Shown here: positions 15,409 to 25,379 of the stretch, piece by piece
How the letters are laid out: the number at the start of each line of letters is the position of its first letter
Numbering within the stretch: the first letter of the stretch is position 1
DNA from: Comamonas odontotermitis
Lineage (GTDB): Bacteria > Pseudomonadota > Gammaproteobacteria > Burkholderiales > Burkholderiaceae_C
Length of the DNA: 64,000 nucleotides
Direction of reading: 5' to 3'
Assembly (NCBI RefSeq): GCF_014207855.1
Contig: NZ_JACHKZ010000005.1
Location: 1-64,000, forward strand
Notes under the pieces: model-generated
The model's database searches: none
Seen by the model: only the letters and a program-made list of their open reading frames with translations
Told to the model about the DNA's origin: nothing
Translations under genes and position numbers: made by a program

Positions 15409-18400
15409 TCAGGCCCCCAAGGCGCCATCTGGGGCGTGGTGAGCAGTGCCTTCGGCAGCATCGGCGGCCTTGATTTCACTGTCGAGCACATACTGGCGCA
15501 CCAACGACAGCAGCACTTCGTCCGCATAGGGCTTGCCCAGGTAATGGTCTACACCCAGGCTGGCCGCATGCTCGCGGTGCTTGTCGGCAATGCGCGATGT
15601 GATCATCACCACCGGCAGGTCCTTGAGCGCATCATCGCCGCGAATCTCGCGCACCAGCTCAAAGCCGTCCATGCGCGGCATTTCGATGTCGGACAGCACC
15701 ATGACTGGGCGTTCTTCCCGCAGACGGTCCAGCGCCTGCAACCCATCAGCAGCCAGAGCCACCCGGTAGCCTTCGCGCTGCAGCAGGCGCTGCGTCACTC
15801 GGCGCACGGTGATCGAGTCGTCCACCACCAGCACCAGCGGCGTCTGTACCACCTGCTCAGCCAACGCCCGCACGGGAGCCTTGGCCACTTCAGGATGCAC
15901 CGCAGCCTTGGCAATGCGCTCTGCCACCTGATCGCCGTACACGGTATACAGTGCCACGGGGTTGTAGATCAGCACGATCGCGCCCGAAGCCAGTACCGAC
16001 ATACCCGCCAGACCCGGCAGGCGCGCCAGTTGCGGCCCGAGGTTCTTGACCACCACTTCCTGGTTGCCCAGCACTTCGTCCACATGCACTGCCAGCCGCT
16101 TGGCGGCAGAGCGCAGAATGACGACTGCACTGGTCTTCTCCGGCACTTCATTGCTGCGCAGATCGCCTTGCAGCAGTGCACCCGCGTAGTAGTACGGCAA
16201 CTGGTCGTCGTTGTCCTGATAAACGCCGCTGGAATGCGCCTTGTCTATCGTGTCCTGCGATACCCGGCGGACATACTCGACCAGGTTGGCAGGCACGCCA
16301 AACTTGATGGCGCCCGCACGCATCATCACCACCTGCGTCACCGCCGTGGTCAGGGGCATCACCATCTGGAAGGTGGTACCGCGGCCCTGGTCCGATGTGG
16401 TGACGATGTGACCGCCCAGCGACTGGATTTCGGTACGCACCACGTCCATGCCGATGCCGCGGCCCGAAATATCGGACACCGCCGCCGCCGTGGAAAAACC
16501 GGGCGCAAAGATCAGCTGTGCGGCCTTTTGCACATCGACCGCCTCTTCCATCGTCACGAGGCCCTGCTGCACCGCTTTCTGGCGAATCTTCTCAAGCTGC
16601 AGGCCCGCGCCATCGTCCTTGAACGAGACGGCAATGTCATTGCCTTCCTGCTTCACATCGACCGTGATGGTGCCGATGGCAGGTTTGCCATGGCGCTTGC
16701 GCAATTCTGGCGATTCGATGCCGTGGGCCACGCTGTTGCGCAGCAAGTGCTCGAACGCCGGGGTCACCCGATCCAGCACGCCACGGTCGATTTCAATCGC
16801 GCCACCGGCAATGTCCAGCTTGACCTGCTTGCCCAGCTCCTTGGAAATCTGCCGCACGATGGCATACAGCCGCTCGGAAATCGAGTCAAACTCCACCATG
16901 CGCGTGCGCAGCAGATCACGCTGCAGCTCGCGGGCCTGTCGGCCCTGGGCAATCAGGTCGTCTTCCGCCCCTTCAGCCGTGCGCTGCAGATTGCGCTGCA
17001 CGGTAGCCACGTCGTTGACCGACTCGGCCATCATCCGGGTGAGCTCCTGCACACGGGTGAAACGGTCGAACTCCAGCGGATCAAAGCCCAGGTCGGTATC
17101 CTTGGCCTGCGCCATGCGCGACTGCATCTGCGACTCGGCCTGCACTTCCACGTCGCGCAGCAAGCTGCGCAGACGCTCCAGATTGGCCGACATGTCCTTG
17201 ATCGACGAGCGAATGTTGGACAGGCGCATGTCCAGGCGGGAGCGGGCAATCAGCACCTCGCCAGCTTCGTTGACCAAACGGTCCAGCAGCTGCGAGCGAA
17301 CCCGTACCGACTGCCCGGCGGCCACCCGCACCGGCGCCATGCGCAGCACCAGGGGCTTGTGGTGAATGCCTGGGCTCGGTTGTGCCGATGGCTCGCTCGC
17401 CATGGCACCGGCCTCCTCTTCCTGCGGCGCAGGCGCACTGGCCACCACTTCGGCAACCACCGCACCCATATCCGAGGCATGGGCCGCTTGCTGAGGCAGC
17501 GCACCTTCGGCCAATACCTGGTTGCCGCGCTGCTGCAAGCCGACAAACTCATGCTGCAGGCCGTCATAACGGCCCAGCAAGGTTTCGATGTCTTGCGTGG
17601 TCAGGTTTTCCGTGCCGATGTCTTCAACCTCGGACTCCATGCGGTGCGACATTTCGCCCAGGCGCATGGCTCCGGCAAGACGCGCACTGCCCTTGAGCGT
17701 GTGCAGATGGCGCAGCACCTCTCCACGCGGAGGCAGGTAGTTCGGATCCGCAGACCATTCGCGCAGCGCCGTACCCAGCTTGGGCAGCAGGTCCTGGGCT
17801 TCCTCTTCAAATATCAGGAACAGGTCTGGATCGATTACGTCATGCACGTCCATCGAATCGTCCAGGCCCAGGCTTGCAGGCCGTGCATCGCTGATCAGCG
17901 GCTGAGAGGCTGCACGGGCGATGTGCGCCTCCTGGTCCAACTCGGCCAGATCGCTGGCAGGGCCATCCTGCATTTCATAGGGAGGATGCAGTGCGGAGTC
18001 GATTTCCTGGTTGGCAATGTCGTGCAGGTCTTTGAGCACGATATCGTTGGCAGGTTTGATAAAGCCCGCGGCCACCTGGTGCAGGAGCTTGCGGATCTCG
18101 GAGCCCGCCGCCTGGAATATATTGAGCCAGGCCACCTCGGGGTGCGACGCGTTTTGTATATGCGCCAGGGCATGCTCCAATGCGCGCCCCAACTCCGACA
18201 AGGAGTGGAAGCCCACGGTGGACGAACTGCCAGCCAATGAATGTGCATAGGCAATGGCATCTTCCGGAAAGTGCCGGTTGGGGTTTTGCGCCCAGGCGTA
18301 CAGCACTTTCTCCAGGCTGTGCGACCACTCTTCTGCCTCTGTGAGATAAACGTTGAAAAGCGCGGTGCTGACACCCAGTGCGTTCGTCACCTCTTCGCTG

Positions 18401-21400
18401 GATTCCACCGCCGGGCCGCTCTGCGCCTCTGCCGCAGAAGCTGCGGCCTCAATGCCTGCAACGGGCTGCGCCTCTTGTGCAGGTTGTGCAGGGGGCGCTG
18501 CAAAACTGCCCAGCTCAAGGGACGGCAATTCCAGCGGAAGCTTTTCTGGAGCGGCCACTGGCAATGCGAGGGCTTGTGGCTCTTCGACAAACTCGATGCT
18601 GTCGTCCATCGCCACAAAGCCAACGCCCGAGTCCTGCGGCTCCTGCGGAGCCACGGGGGCCGCCGGCACCTGCTCTTGCGCCATGGCCTGGGCAAACTCG
18701 GCAAAGTCGACTTCTTCCGCACTTTCAGGTGCAGATGCAGCAATCACTTCATGGGTTGCCCCAGTCTCGGGAGCAGCGGCAGGCTCCAGATTCAGATCCA
18801 GACCTTCCAGGGGCCATTCCAGGGCGACTGCGGGCTCTTGGGCCTGGAGCCGTGGAGCATCCGGCGCCTCGTCAACCAAGGCAGGCTCTGCCTCTGGCAG
18901 GGTATCGGCGTGAGCCGCAGGTTCCTGCCTCGCGTCAAACGCGGAGTCCAGCGACAGCTCCGGCAACTCCAGCGGCAGCACCATCGTCTGCTCCGGATCC
19001 GGGAATGCGACATCTGCCGGAGCCTCTTCTGGCTGCAGTGCATCAACTTCAGTCGCAGCACCCACACCGGCCTGACCAGGCATTACCAGCGGAATGTGGG
19101 TGCCATCCAAGCGCATCGCGTCCGCAGAGATGCGGAAGATGTCCGGGTTCCAGGTCGAGTTGCGCTCGGCACCTATGTCTTCCGCCCAGCGGCCAAATCC
19201 GTCCAGGGCTTCGGTGCTGAGGGCCAGCAATCCGGCATTCGCGGGCCGGTGTTCTGCCAGCCAGGTATTGAGCACCTGTTCCATGGACCAGGCCGCTTCG
19301 CCAAATTGCATCAGTCCCACCATGCGGGAGCTGCCCTTGAGCGTGTGGAAGGCCCGGCGCAATGTGGTCAGCGCTTCTGTATCGGTCGCATCGCGGCGCA
19401 GGGCCTGCAAGGCCTGGCCACCGGTCTGTACCACGCTCTGCGCTTCTTCCAGGAAGATGCCGAGCAGCTCATCATCGAGCTCCTCCTGCTGAACAGGGAC
19501 TGCAGGCGCAGCCTGGACTGCCGGCGCAAACATCTGCAGGTCCGGAGCCAATACAGCAGGCGCCGCAGGTGGCGCAGATGTCAAATCAAACAGCGGGGCG
19601 GGGATGGTAGGCGCAAAGTGGAAGGAGTCATCTTCCATCGCCTGATCGGCTGCAGGCCGCGATGGCTGCGGCTGCGCCACATGGCCTGCCTTCTGGCTAC
19701 CCATGACGATTCGCAGCTCGCCACTTGCCGCATCAAACAGAAACAGCTTGCGCGCCAGAGTCCGCTGGTAACCCAGCATGTCGAGCAGGAAACCCAGTGC
19801 GCCGAGGCTGTTGCCCAGTTTCTCGAAAACTGCAGGCTTGTCTTCGTCACTGATCTGGCCAACCGCCAATTGCTCCACCACAGACCGGAAATGCTGGGTG
19901 GCAGCTGCGGCCTGATCAAGACCCAGCACCGACAGCACGCCGCGCATCTGCGACATGGAGCCCGTGACTGACCCCAGCATCGACACATCTTCCGGGTTGC
20001 GGAAGTACTGATCGAGGTGCTTTTCAACCTCGGCCAGAGTCGAGCGCAGCTCATCGACCACACTACCCATGGTCTGGTGATCGCTGACCTTGCGGTACAG
20101 CTCTTCCACCCAGGGCTCCAGCGGCTCGGGCGCTGCACCGGACAGCACATGGTCGAGACGCTGAGCCAGACGGCTGGCCCGCTCGCGCATCAGCACGGGC
20201 TTGACATCCAGCGACTCCAGATTGGCCTGCAGGTACAGAATGGAAGTGGCAACCTCCATCGCCAGTGGTGCAGACGGAACTGCGCTGGTGGACAGCAACC
20301 GCTCCGCTACCCGGCCCAATGCGGCGCCCAGTTCGTCGGCCCCCACATGCAATTTGTGCAGAGATTCACGAATCAGGTGGAACTGGTCGGCAACAGGCTT
20401 GATCTTGTAGCGGTCACCATCTGCGAGCGAAGACCACAGCTCGGCAGCAGACTCGATACGCTTGCGCGCCTGAGCCAGCACTGCCGGATCGAACAGTCCA
20501 AAGCGCTCCTGCGTGTAGTTGACGCCTTGCAGATCGCTGCTTTGCAGACTGGCACGTACCGCCTGCAGTACCCGGGCCTCGGACTCTTCGGCGCCTTGCG
20601 CCACAGCGCAGAAAAAATTGAGCTCATGCAGCAGTGCCTGATCCACATCGGAGCTGCCTTTGGCCTGCAAGGCAAACTGCATGATGACACGCGACGCGGA
20701 GCGTTTGACATACAGGTCCGGTACCAGCAGCTTATGCGCCAAGCCATCAAAAAAGCCGGATGCCACTTTCCAGAACAACCGCAGAGGCGCTTTGGTCTGC
20801 CCTTGTGCAATGCCCTGGCACACGGCCTTCAGATCACGGGCAGCGCCGCTGTCCGCTGATTTGATGATGTGCAGCATGCCCGCGTCCAGGCGCTCACGTG
20901 CGCTCCGGTCCAGTGCAAGCACCGCCACTGCGTCGGTCTTTGGCTCCTGCTGGTTGGCATCTCCATGCCACAGGTCAGCCGGGTGCACACGGTCCTGCCC
21001 CACCAGCTCCTGCATTTCCTTGTACTGTGGAAACAGCGCCACAAACGAAACCGGGCGCGCCTTGAGCACATGGCCCAGGTATTCCAGCAACGCAAACGAG
21101 GTGCGCTCCATCAACGCGACCGCCTTTTCGGTGCAAAGATGCGGCTTTTGGGCAAAACGCTGGGTAGCGCCTTCCATCAGGCCGACCAATTGCGCCGCCT
21201 GCTCCACGCCCACCATTTGCAGAGCGCCCTGCACCTGGTGCAGGTTCTGGCGGGCAACACGGATGCCCGTCGCGTCAATGGCCTCCAGGTCAGACGCCTT
21301 GGCAGCCTCTACATCCCGAATGTAACGATTGAGCGCCTTGACTGTGGATTCCAGCGAACGGCGAACCTCATCGCTGATCCACGCCAATGGCCCAAGATCC

Positions 21401-21453
21401 CTCTCTTCTGTTTGCACTGCGTTTTCCGCTTTATTTTCGATAGCCATAGACAT
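15409..21453 (-). CDS. chpA: Type IV pilus chemosensory hybrid histidine kinase ChpA/PilL
   Basis: This 2014-residue CheA-like kinase controls type IV pilus twitching. An N-terminal degenerate Hpt-like segment (HQVQGALQMVG near 65) and further helical modules come first. Three Hpt domains with intact His follow: His703 (FHTLKGSSRMVG), His1071 (AHSLAGSSSTVG) and His1251 (LHTLKGSARLAG). Then come a dimerisation/HATPase core (LLRNSVAHGIE, DDGAGL, GRGIGMDVVRTEIQSLGGHI), a CheW-like domain, and a receiver domain with phosphoacceptor Asp1922 in LSDIEMPRMDG. Glu/Pro/Ala-rich linkers separate modules. GGGGAC precedes the ATG. It ends the operon pilG-pilH-pilI-pilJ-chpA. Confidence 0.93.
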   Translation of the reverse strand: MSMAIENKAENAVQTEERDLGPLAWISDEVRRSLESTVKALNRYIRDVEAAKASDLEAIDATGIRVARQNLHQVQGALQMVGVEQAAQLVGLMEGATQRFAQKPHLCTEKAVALMERTSFALLEYLGHVLKARPVSFVALFPQYKEMQELVGQDRVHPADLWHGDANQQEPKTDAVAVLALDRSARERLDAGMLHIIKSADSGAARDLKAVCQGIAQGQTKAPLRLFWKVASGFFDGLAHKLLVPDLYVKRSASRVIMQFALQAKGSSDVDQALLHELNFFCAVAQGAEESEARVLQAVRASLQSSDLQGVNYTQERFGLFDPAVLAQARKRIESAAELWSSLADGDRYKIKPVADQFHLIRESLHKLHVGADELGAALGRVAERLLSTSAVPSAPLAMEVATSILYLQANLESLDVKPVLMRERASRLAQRLDHVLSGAAPEPLEPWVEELYRKVSDHQTMGSVVDELRSTLAEVEKHLDQYFRNPEDVSMLGSVTGSMSQMRGVLSVLGLDQAAAATQHFRSVVEQLAVGQISDEDKPAVFEKLGNSLGALGFLLDMLGYQRTLARKLFLFDAASGELRIVMGSQKAGHVAQPQPSRPAADQAMEDDSFHFAPTIPAPLFDLTSAPPAAPAVLAPDLQMFAPAVQAAPAVPVQQEELDDELLGIFLEEAQSVVQTGGQALQALRRDATDTEALTTLRRAFHTLKGSSRMVGLMQFGEAAWSMEQVLNTWLAEHRPANAGLLALSTEALDGFGRWAEDIGAERNSTWNPDIFRISADAMRLDGTHIPLVMPGQAGVGAATEVDALQPEEAPADVAFPDPEQTMVLPLELPELSLDSAFDARQEPAAHADTLPEAEPALVDEAPDAPRLQAQEPAVALEWPLEGLDLNLEPAAAPETGATHEVIAASAPESAEEVDFAEFAQAMAQEQVPAAPVAPQEPQDSGVGFVAMDDSIEFVEEPQALALPVAAPEKLPLELPSLELGSFAAPPAQPAQEAQPVAGIEAAASAAEAQSGPAVESSEEVTNALGVSTALFNVYLTEAEEWSHSLEKVLYAWAQNPNRHFPEDAIAYAHSLAGSSSTVGFHSLSELGRALEHALAHIQNASHPEVAWLNIFQAAGSEIRKLLHQVAAGFIKPANDIVLKDLHDIANQEIDSALHPPYEMQDGPASDLAELDQEAHIARAASQPLISDARPASLGLDDSMDVHDVIDPDLFLIFEEEAQDLLPKLGTALREWSADPNYLPPRGEVLRHLHTLKGSARLAGAMRLGEMSHRMESEVEDIGTENLTTQDIETLLGRYDGLQHEFVGLQQRGNQVLAEGALPQQAAHASDMGAVVAEVVASAPAPQEEEAGAMASEPSAQPSPGIHHKPLVLRMAPVRVAAGQSVRVRSQLLDRLVNEAGEVLIARSRLDMRLSNIRSSIKDMSANLERLRSLLRDVEVQAESQMQSRMAQAKDTDLGFDPLEFDRFTRVQELTRMMAESVNDVATVQRNLQRTAEGAEDDLIAQGRQARELQRDLLRTRMVEFDSISERLYAIVRQISKELGKQVKLDIAGGAIEIDRGVLDRVTPAFEHLLRNSVAHGIESPELRKRHGKPAIGTITVDVKQEGNDIAVSFKDDGAGLQLEKIRQKAVQQGLVTMEEAVDVQKAAQLIFAPGFSTAAAVSDISGRGIGMDVVRTEIQSLGGHIVTTSDQGRGTTFQMVMPLTTAVTQVVMMRAGAIKFGVPANLVEYVRRVSQDTIDKAHSSGVYQDNDDQLPYYYAGALLQGDLRSNEVPEKTSAVVILRSAAKRLAVHVDEVLGNQEVVVKNLGPQLARLPGLAGMSVLASGAIVLIYNPVALYTVYGDQVAERIAKAAVHPEVAKAPVRALAEQVVQTPLVLVVDDSITVRRVTQRLLQREGYRVALAADGLQALDRLREERPVMVLSDIEMPRMDGFELVREIRGDDALKDLPVVMITSRIADKHREHAASLGVDHYLGKPYADEVLLSLVRQYVLDSEIKAADAAEGTAHHAPDGALGA

Positions 21454-21497
21454 GCAACAGTCCCCGATTTCGGGTCAAAAATGAACAACAGACGCGG

Positions 21498-23759
21498 TCA
21501 AGCAATCTTGAATCGCGCCACGGACTGTCGCAGCTCCTCAGCCATCTGCGACAGTTCGCGCACCTGCTGCGCCGTAGTGCGGGTGCCATCACTGGTCTGC
21601 TCCGTCACTGCAAAAATATGCTGGATATTCTCGGCCACTTCGTTGGCCTGCACAGCTTCATCCGATGCCGAGCGGGAAATCTGCAGAATCAGCTCCGCCA
21701 GTCGACGCGACACGCGGTCAATCTCGGCCAGCGCAGTACCTGCGCTGTCGGACAGGCGAGCGCCTTCCACCACACCCTGGGTGGAGCGTTCCATAGCGGC
21801 CACGGCGTCCTGCGTGTCGGTCTGAATCGCCTTCACCAGCACAGAAATCTGGCGCGTCGCATCTGCAGAGCGCTCCGCCAGACGCTGCACTTCTTCAGCC
21901 ACCACCGAGAAGCCCCGGCCCGCTTCGCCGGCCGATGCGGCTTGAATGGCCGCATTGAGCGCCAGCACGTTGGTCTGCTCGGTAATGTCCGAAATCAGAT
22001 CCGTGATTTCGCCAATTTCCTGCGAAGACTCGCCCAGGCGCTTGATGCGCTTGGAGGTATCCTGAATCTGGTCGCGGATGGAGTTCATGCCGCCGATGGA
22101 GTTTTCCACGGCCTTCAAGCCCGATTCCGCCGCCAGCAGCGACTGGCGCGCCACCGAAGCCGATTCCTGCGCCTGCGAGGACACCTGGTTAATGCGCGTT
22201 GCCATGTCCAGAATGGACTTGCCGGTTTCGCGGATTTCGCGCAGCTGCTCGGTCGAAGCCGCCAGCAGTTCGGTCGATGTGGAATCGACGGTCGATGTGG
22301 TGTGCGCCACACGGGTGGCCGTGTTCTGCACGCTGCCCACCAGCATGCGCAACTCTTCCACGGTGTAGTTCACGGAGTCGGCAATGGCGCCCGTGATGTC
22401 TTCGGTCACGGTGGCTTCCTGCGTCAGGTCACCTTCAGCCACCGATTGCAGCTCGTTCATCAAGCGCAGAATGGCTGCCTGGTTGGCGTCATTCAGACGC
22501 TTGGCTTCCTGCTCCTGGCGCGTGGCGTCCTGTTGCAGGATTTCCGCAGCGCGGCGGCGGTTGGCAGAGTCAATCAGCTGCAGGCGCACCAGGCCCCAGC
22601 CACCCAGGCCCACCAGCAAAGCAGCCAGCACAATGCCGACCAGGTACAGCCAGACCCGGTTGGAGCCGCTGTTCAAATCAGCCTGCAGGGTATTGAGGCG
22701 CTGACGCATTGGCTCGCTGGCCGACTGGATCGATACTTCGGCTTCGCGTGCCTCCGAAATGCCCTTGAGGTTGCCCAGCACGGCCGAGCCGTCTTTCAAG
22801 GTGGTCTCGTATTGGGTGCTGAGCGCCAGCAGTTTTTCACGCACGGCGCCATCACGCGCAGCGCCCAGGCGGAGTTCGCCGCTGCCATTGAGCAGGCCGC
22901 TCACCAGCTCCTTGAAGGTGTTCAAATCCTTGCCCAGCAGGAAAACAGCTTCTGCACTGGCACCCGAGCCCGACTGGAAATCGCTCGAAGACTTGGCGAT
23001 ACGCTGTGTCAGCATGGTCAGCTGGCTGGATGCAGCGATTTCTGCCGTCGGCGCCCCCTGCTGCAGCTTCAGGCTGACGACAGCCTCGCTCAACTCCAGC
23101 AGATTCTGCGTGTTCCTGTGGATGGCCTGCAAGGCTTTGCTCATGGAGATGAGCGCATCCTTTTGCTTGATGATCACATCGCTCTTGGCCGCCGTGCGGT
23201 TGGCATCCTCCACCAGAGGGTCCAGCGTCTCGGCGTACGAATCCGACAAGGCCTTGATGCCCAGTTCGTCATCGCCCGACTTCAGGCCCAGCACGTTCTG
23301 CTTGAGCATGCTCGAGCTCTCGGCCACATCGGCAAACGACTGCTCATTGCCGTTGAGCGCCTGACCCACCGCCTTGGCCAGCCGTTGCGACTGGGTAAGC
23401 GCCTGCCCCGTTGCAGACAATTGCCCCGTCACCGTACGCGACTGCAAAATGGCCCACACCGCCAGCGCAAAGAACACGACCAGGCCGCCAATCACGACCG
23501 CCAGCAGCGTTTTCTGGTGCTTGGACGCAGGTGCAGTTCCCAGTACGGGCAGGGTGATGGGGTCATCGCCACTGGTGCTGCCCTCCACCAACTGATCCAT
23601 ATACTCGTTGCTGGAGACTATTGCTGAGTCAGCTGGCGCCACAACGGCATCGCCGGTGGAGCCTTCGGACAGCATGACCTGGTCGCCATCCGGGAAAATG
23701 CTGACACCAGGTTCTGGCGCTGCCGCATCTTCTTTGCGTTTGAAAAGTTTGCTAAACAT
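21498..23759 (-). CDS. pilJ: Type IV pilus methyl-accepting chemoreceptor PilJ
   Basis: This 753-residue inner-membrane chemoreceptor has one membrane helix near residue 85 ([20 protein letters not shown]), a large helical PilJ-type sensory domain, and a second helix near residue 355 ([20 protein letters not shown]). A HAMP-like region and a coiled-coil signalling domain with the hairpin tip [20 protein letters not shown] follow. It would signal through PilI to ChpA. The acidic N-terminal 80 residues precede the first helix and are cytoplasmic. Confidence 0.93.
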   Translation of the reverse strand: MFSKLFKRKEDAAAPEPGVSIFPDGDQVMLSEGSTGDAVVAPADSAIVSSNEYMDQLVEGSTSGDDPITLPVLGTAPASKHQKTLLAVVIGGLVVFFALAVWAILQSRTVTGQLSATGQALTQSQRLAKAVGQALNGNEQSFADVAESSSMLKQNVLGLKSGDDELGIKALSDSYAETLDPLVEDANRTAAKSDVIIKQKDALISMSKALQAIHRNTQNLLELSEAVVSLKLQQGAPTAEIAASSQLTMLTQRIAKSSSDFQSGSGASAEAVFLLGKDLNTFKELVSGLLNGSGELRLGAARDGAVREKLLALSTQYETTLKDGSAVLGNLKGISEAREAEVSIQSASEPMRQRLNTLQADLNSGSNRVWLYLVGIVLAALLVGLGGWGLVRLQLIDSANRRRAAEILQQDATRQEQEAKRLNDANQAAILRLMNELQSVAEGDLTQEATVTEDITGAIADSVNYTVEELRMLVGSVQNTATRVAHTTSTVDSTSTELLAASTEQLREIRETGKSILDMATRINQVSSQAQESASVARQSLLAAESGLKAVENSIGGMNSIRDQIQDTSKRIKRLGESSQEIGEITDLISDITEQTNVLALNAAIQAASAGEAGRGFSVVAEEVQRLAERSADATRQISVLVKAIQTDTQDAVAAMERSTQGVVEGARLSDSAGTALAEIDRVSRRLAELILQISRSASDEAVQANEVAENIQHIFAVTEQTSDGTRTTAQQVRELSQMAEELRQSVARFKIA

Positions 23760-23798
23760 ACAGAGTGGTTATGGTCAGAGGGTGGCAGGCGGGCGGCG

Positions 23799-24326
23799 CT
23801 ATGCCGTGATGTCGAGAAAGTCAGGCGCATTGGCCAGCAACTGCAGATTCAGCTCCTGCCATTGTTCGCCGCTGGCTGTGGTGTAGAGGGCACCAAAGAA
23901 TTCAGGCGCCGCATCGCCTGCGTCGCTGGAATGCTGGAAATCGGCAACGCCGCGCAGGCCCCCCAACTGCTCCACGAAAAGCGCCGCATTGACGCCCATC
24001 ATCGGATTGAGTGCGACCACAGAGGCTTCGGCAAATACCTGCTCGCTCCGGGCAATGGGCAGGCCCAGCATGCGAGCGAGGTCAACCACCGTCAACAAAA
24101 TGCCCCGGATGCTGGTGACTCCCAGCATCCAGGGCTTGGTGTAAGGAACCGGCTCCACGCCGCTCCAGCCCACCACTTCGCCGGATTGGCTCAGAGGCAG
24201 CAAGAAGTTCTTGTCGCTGATCTTGACTGCCAGCCATGATGCGCCCACAGCAGTCTGTGTACGCGCCTGGCTCAAACGATCTGCCAGGCGAGCCTGCAGA
24301 TCCCGTAGGTCTTCGCGTTGTGCCAT
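23799..24326 (-). CDS. pilI: CheW-like adaptor PilI
   Basis: This 175-residue CheW-domain scaffold couples PilJ to ChpA. FLLPLSQSGEVVGWSGVEPV and VTSIRGILLTVVDLARMLGL are the characteristic CheW strands. It starts 3 bp after pilH ends, consistent with tight operon packing. Confidence 0.9.
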   Translation of the reverse strand: MAQREDLRDLQARLADRLSQARTQTAVGASWLAVKISDKNFLLPLSQSGEVVGWSGVEPVPYTKPWMLGVTSIRGILLTVVDLARMLGLPIARSEQVFAEASVVALNPMMGVNAALFVEQLGGLRGVADFQHSSDAGDAAPEFFGALYTTASGEQWQELNLQLLANAPDFLDITA

Positions 24327-24329
24327 GCC

Positions 24330-24695
24330 TTATCCCAATGCCTCGATCTTGGCCTTGAGTTCGGCCGGGTCCACCGGTTTGGTCACATAGCCGCGGGCGC
24401 CCTGGCGCATACCCCAGACGCGGTCGGTTTCCTGATTCTTGCTGGTGCACATGATGATCGGAATATCCGCATAGTCCGGGTTGCGCGTGATCGAGCGTGT
24501 GAGCTGGAAGCCGTTTTGCCCGGGCATCACCACGTCCATCAGGATCAGGTCAGGGCGCTCTTCTGCCAGACGCTGCATCGCCTCGTCCGAATTCTGTGCC
24601 GTGCGCACCACCATGCCGTGACGCATCAACAGGTCGCTCAAGAACATCAACTCGGTCTTGGAGTCGTCGACGATTAAAACTTTTTGAATAGGCAC
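24330..24695 (-). CDS. pilH: Response regulator PilH
   Basis: This 121-residue stand-alone CheY-type receiver has the phosphoacceptor Asp in LILMDVVMPGQNG, the acidic pair in VLIVDDSKTE, the Thr/Ser switch in IIMCTSKNQE and the Lys in VTKPVDP. In Pseudomonas, PilH opposes PilG in setting pilus retraction and extension. It lies second in the pil operon. Confidence 0.9.
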   Translation of the reverse strand: MPIQKVLIVDDSKTELMFLSDLLMRHGMVVRTAQNSDEAMQRLAEERPDLILMDVVMPGQNGFQLTRSITRNPDYADIPIIMCTSKNQETDRVWGMRQGARGYVTKPVDPAELKAKIEALG

Positions 24696-24704
24696 AGCCC
24701 CTCC

Positions 24705-25091
24705 TTACCGCACGGCGACAAAGCGTCCGACGGTTTCCAGCAATTGGTCTTTGGTAAATGGTTTGGTGAGGTAGTCTTCGCAGCCCACCATGCGCCCCCG
24801 GGCCTTGTCGAACACACCGTCCTTGGACGACAGCATGACCACGGGCGTGGAAGCAAAGGATTCATTGCGCTTGACGATGGCGCAGGTCTGGTAGCCATCA
24901 AGCTTGGGCATCAGGATGTCGCAAAACACCATATCCGGCTTGAAATCGTTGATCTTGGAGAGTGCATCAAAGCCATCTTCCGCCAACAGCACCTCATAGC
25001 CACCTTGCTTGAGGAAGATCTCGGCACTGCGGCGTATGGTATTGCTATCGTCAACCACCAAGACCTTGAAATTTTCTGCGGATGCTGTCAC
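24705..25091 (-). CDS. pilG: Response regulator PilG
   Basis: This 128-residue CheY-like receiver has the acidic pair in VLVVDDSNTIRRS, Asp in MVFCDILMPKLDG, Ser in VVMLSSKDG and Lys in LTKPFTK. PilG signals from ChpA to the pilus extension machinery. It is the first gene of the operon, so the promoter should lie in 25092-25330. Confidence 0.9.
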   Translation of the reverse strand: MTASAENFKVLVVDDSNTIRRSAEIFLKQGGYEVLLAEDGFDALSKINDFKPDMVFCDILMPKLDGYQTCAIVKRNESFASTPVVMLSSKDGVFDKARGRMVGCEDYLTKPFTKDQLLETVGRFVAVR

Positions 25092-25181
25092 CGGCCACTC
25101 TCCTCACCTAAAGTGTGAAATGCAAATGCACACGGCAGCAAAGGCTGACAACACCCCTCCCACCCGGCTCGCATAGATGTG

Positions 25182-25199
25182 AATCGCATGGATGCGATT
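25182..25199. promoter_or_regulatory. 8-2-8 inverted repeat between pilG and thiD
   Basis: aatcgcat-gg-atgcgatt lies in the divergent promoter region about 90 bp upstream of pilG. It could be an operator or a weak hairpin. There is no known regulator to assign. Confidence 0.35.
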
Positions 25200-25379
25200 T
25201 TCTTTCGACGGAACGGCGTCCGTTTTGGCGCATTTTGCACCACAACGCGTACACTGGACCCGTCACCCCTGCTCTTAATTTTGAAAAGCTTACATAGCCT
25301 TTAAATAGAATGCAACGATTGTAGCTTTTCAACACCGATGGTTGTGGTTCCTGCGGCACTGTGCCATACCCTCTTGACT

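Noticed and set aside
15394-18240. Very long plus-strand ORF antisense to chpA
   Set aside because: It is rich in His, Arg and Gln, typical of the complement of GC-biased coding DNA. chpA on the other strand has all expected kinase, Hpt and receiver motifs.
25115-25297. Small plus-strand ORF upstream of thiD as a rubredoxin, which is a frequent neighbour of this locus
   Set aside because: The translated frame lacks the two CxxCG motifs of rubredoxin, and the interval looks like a divergent promoter region.
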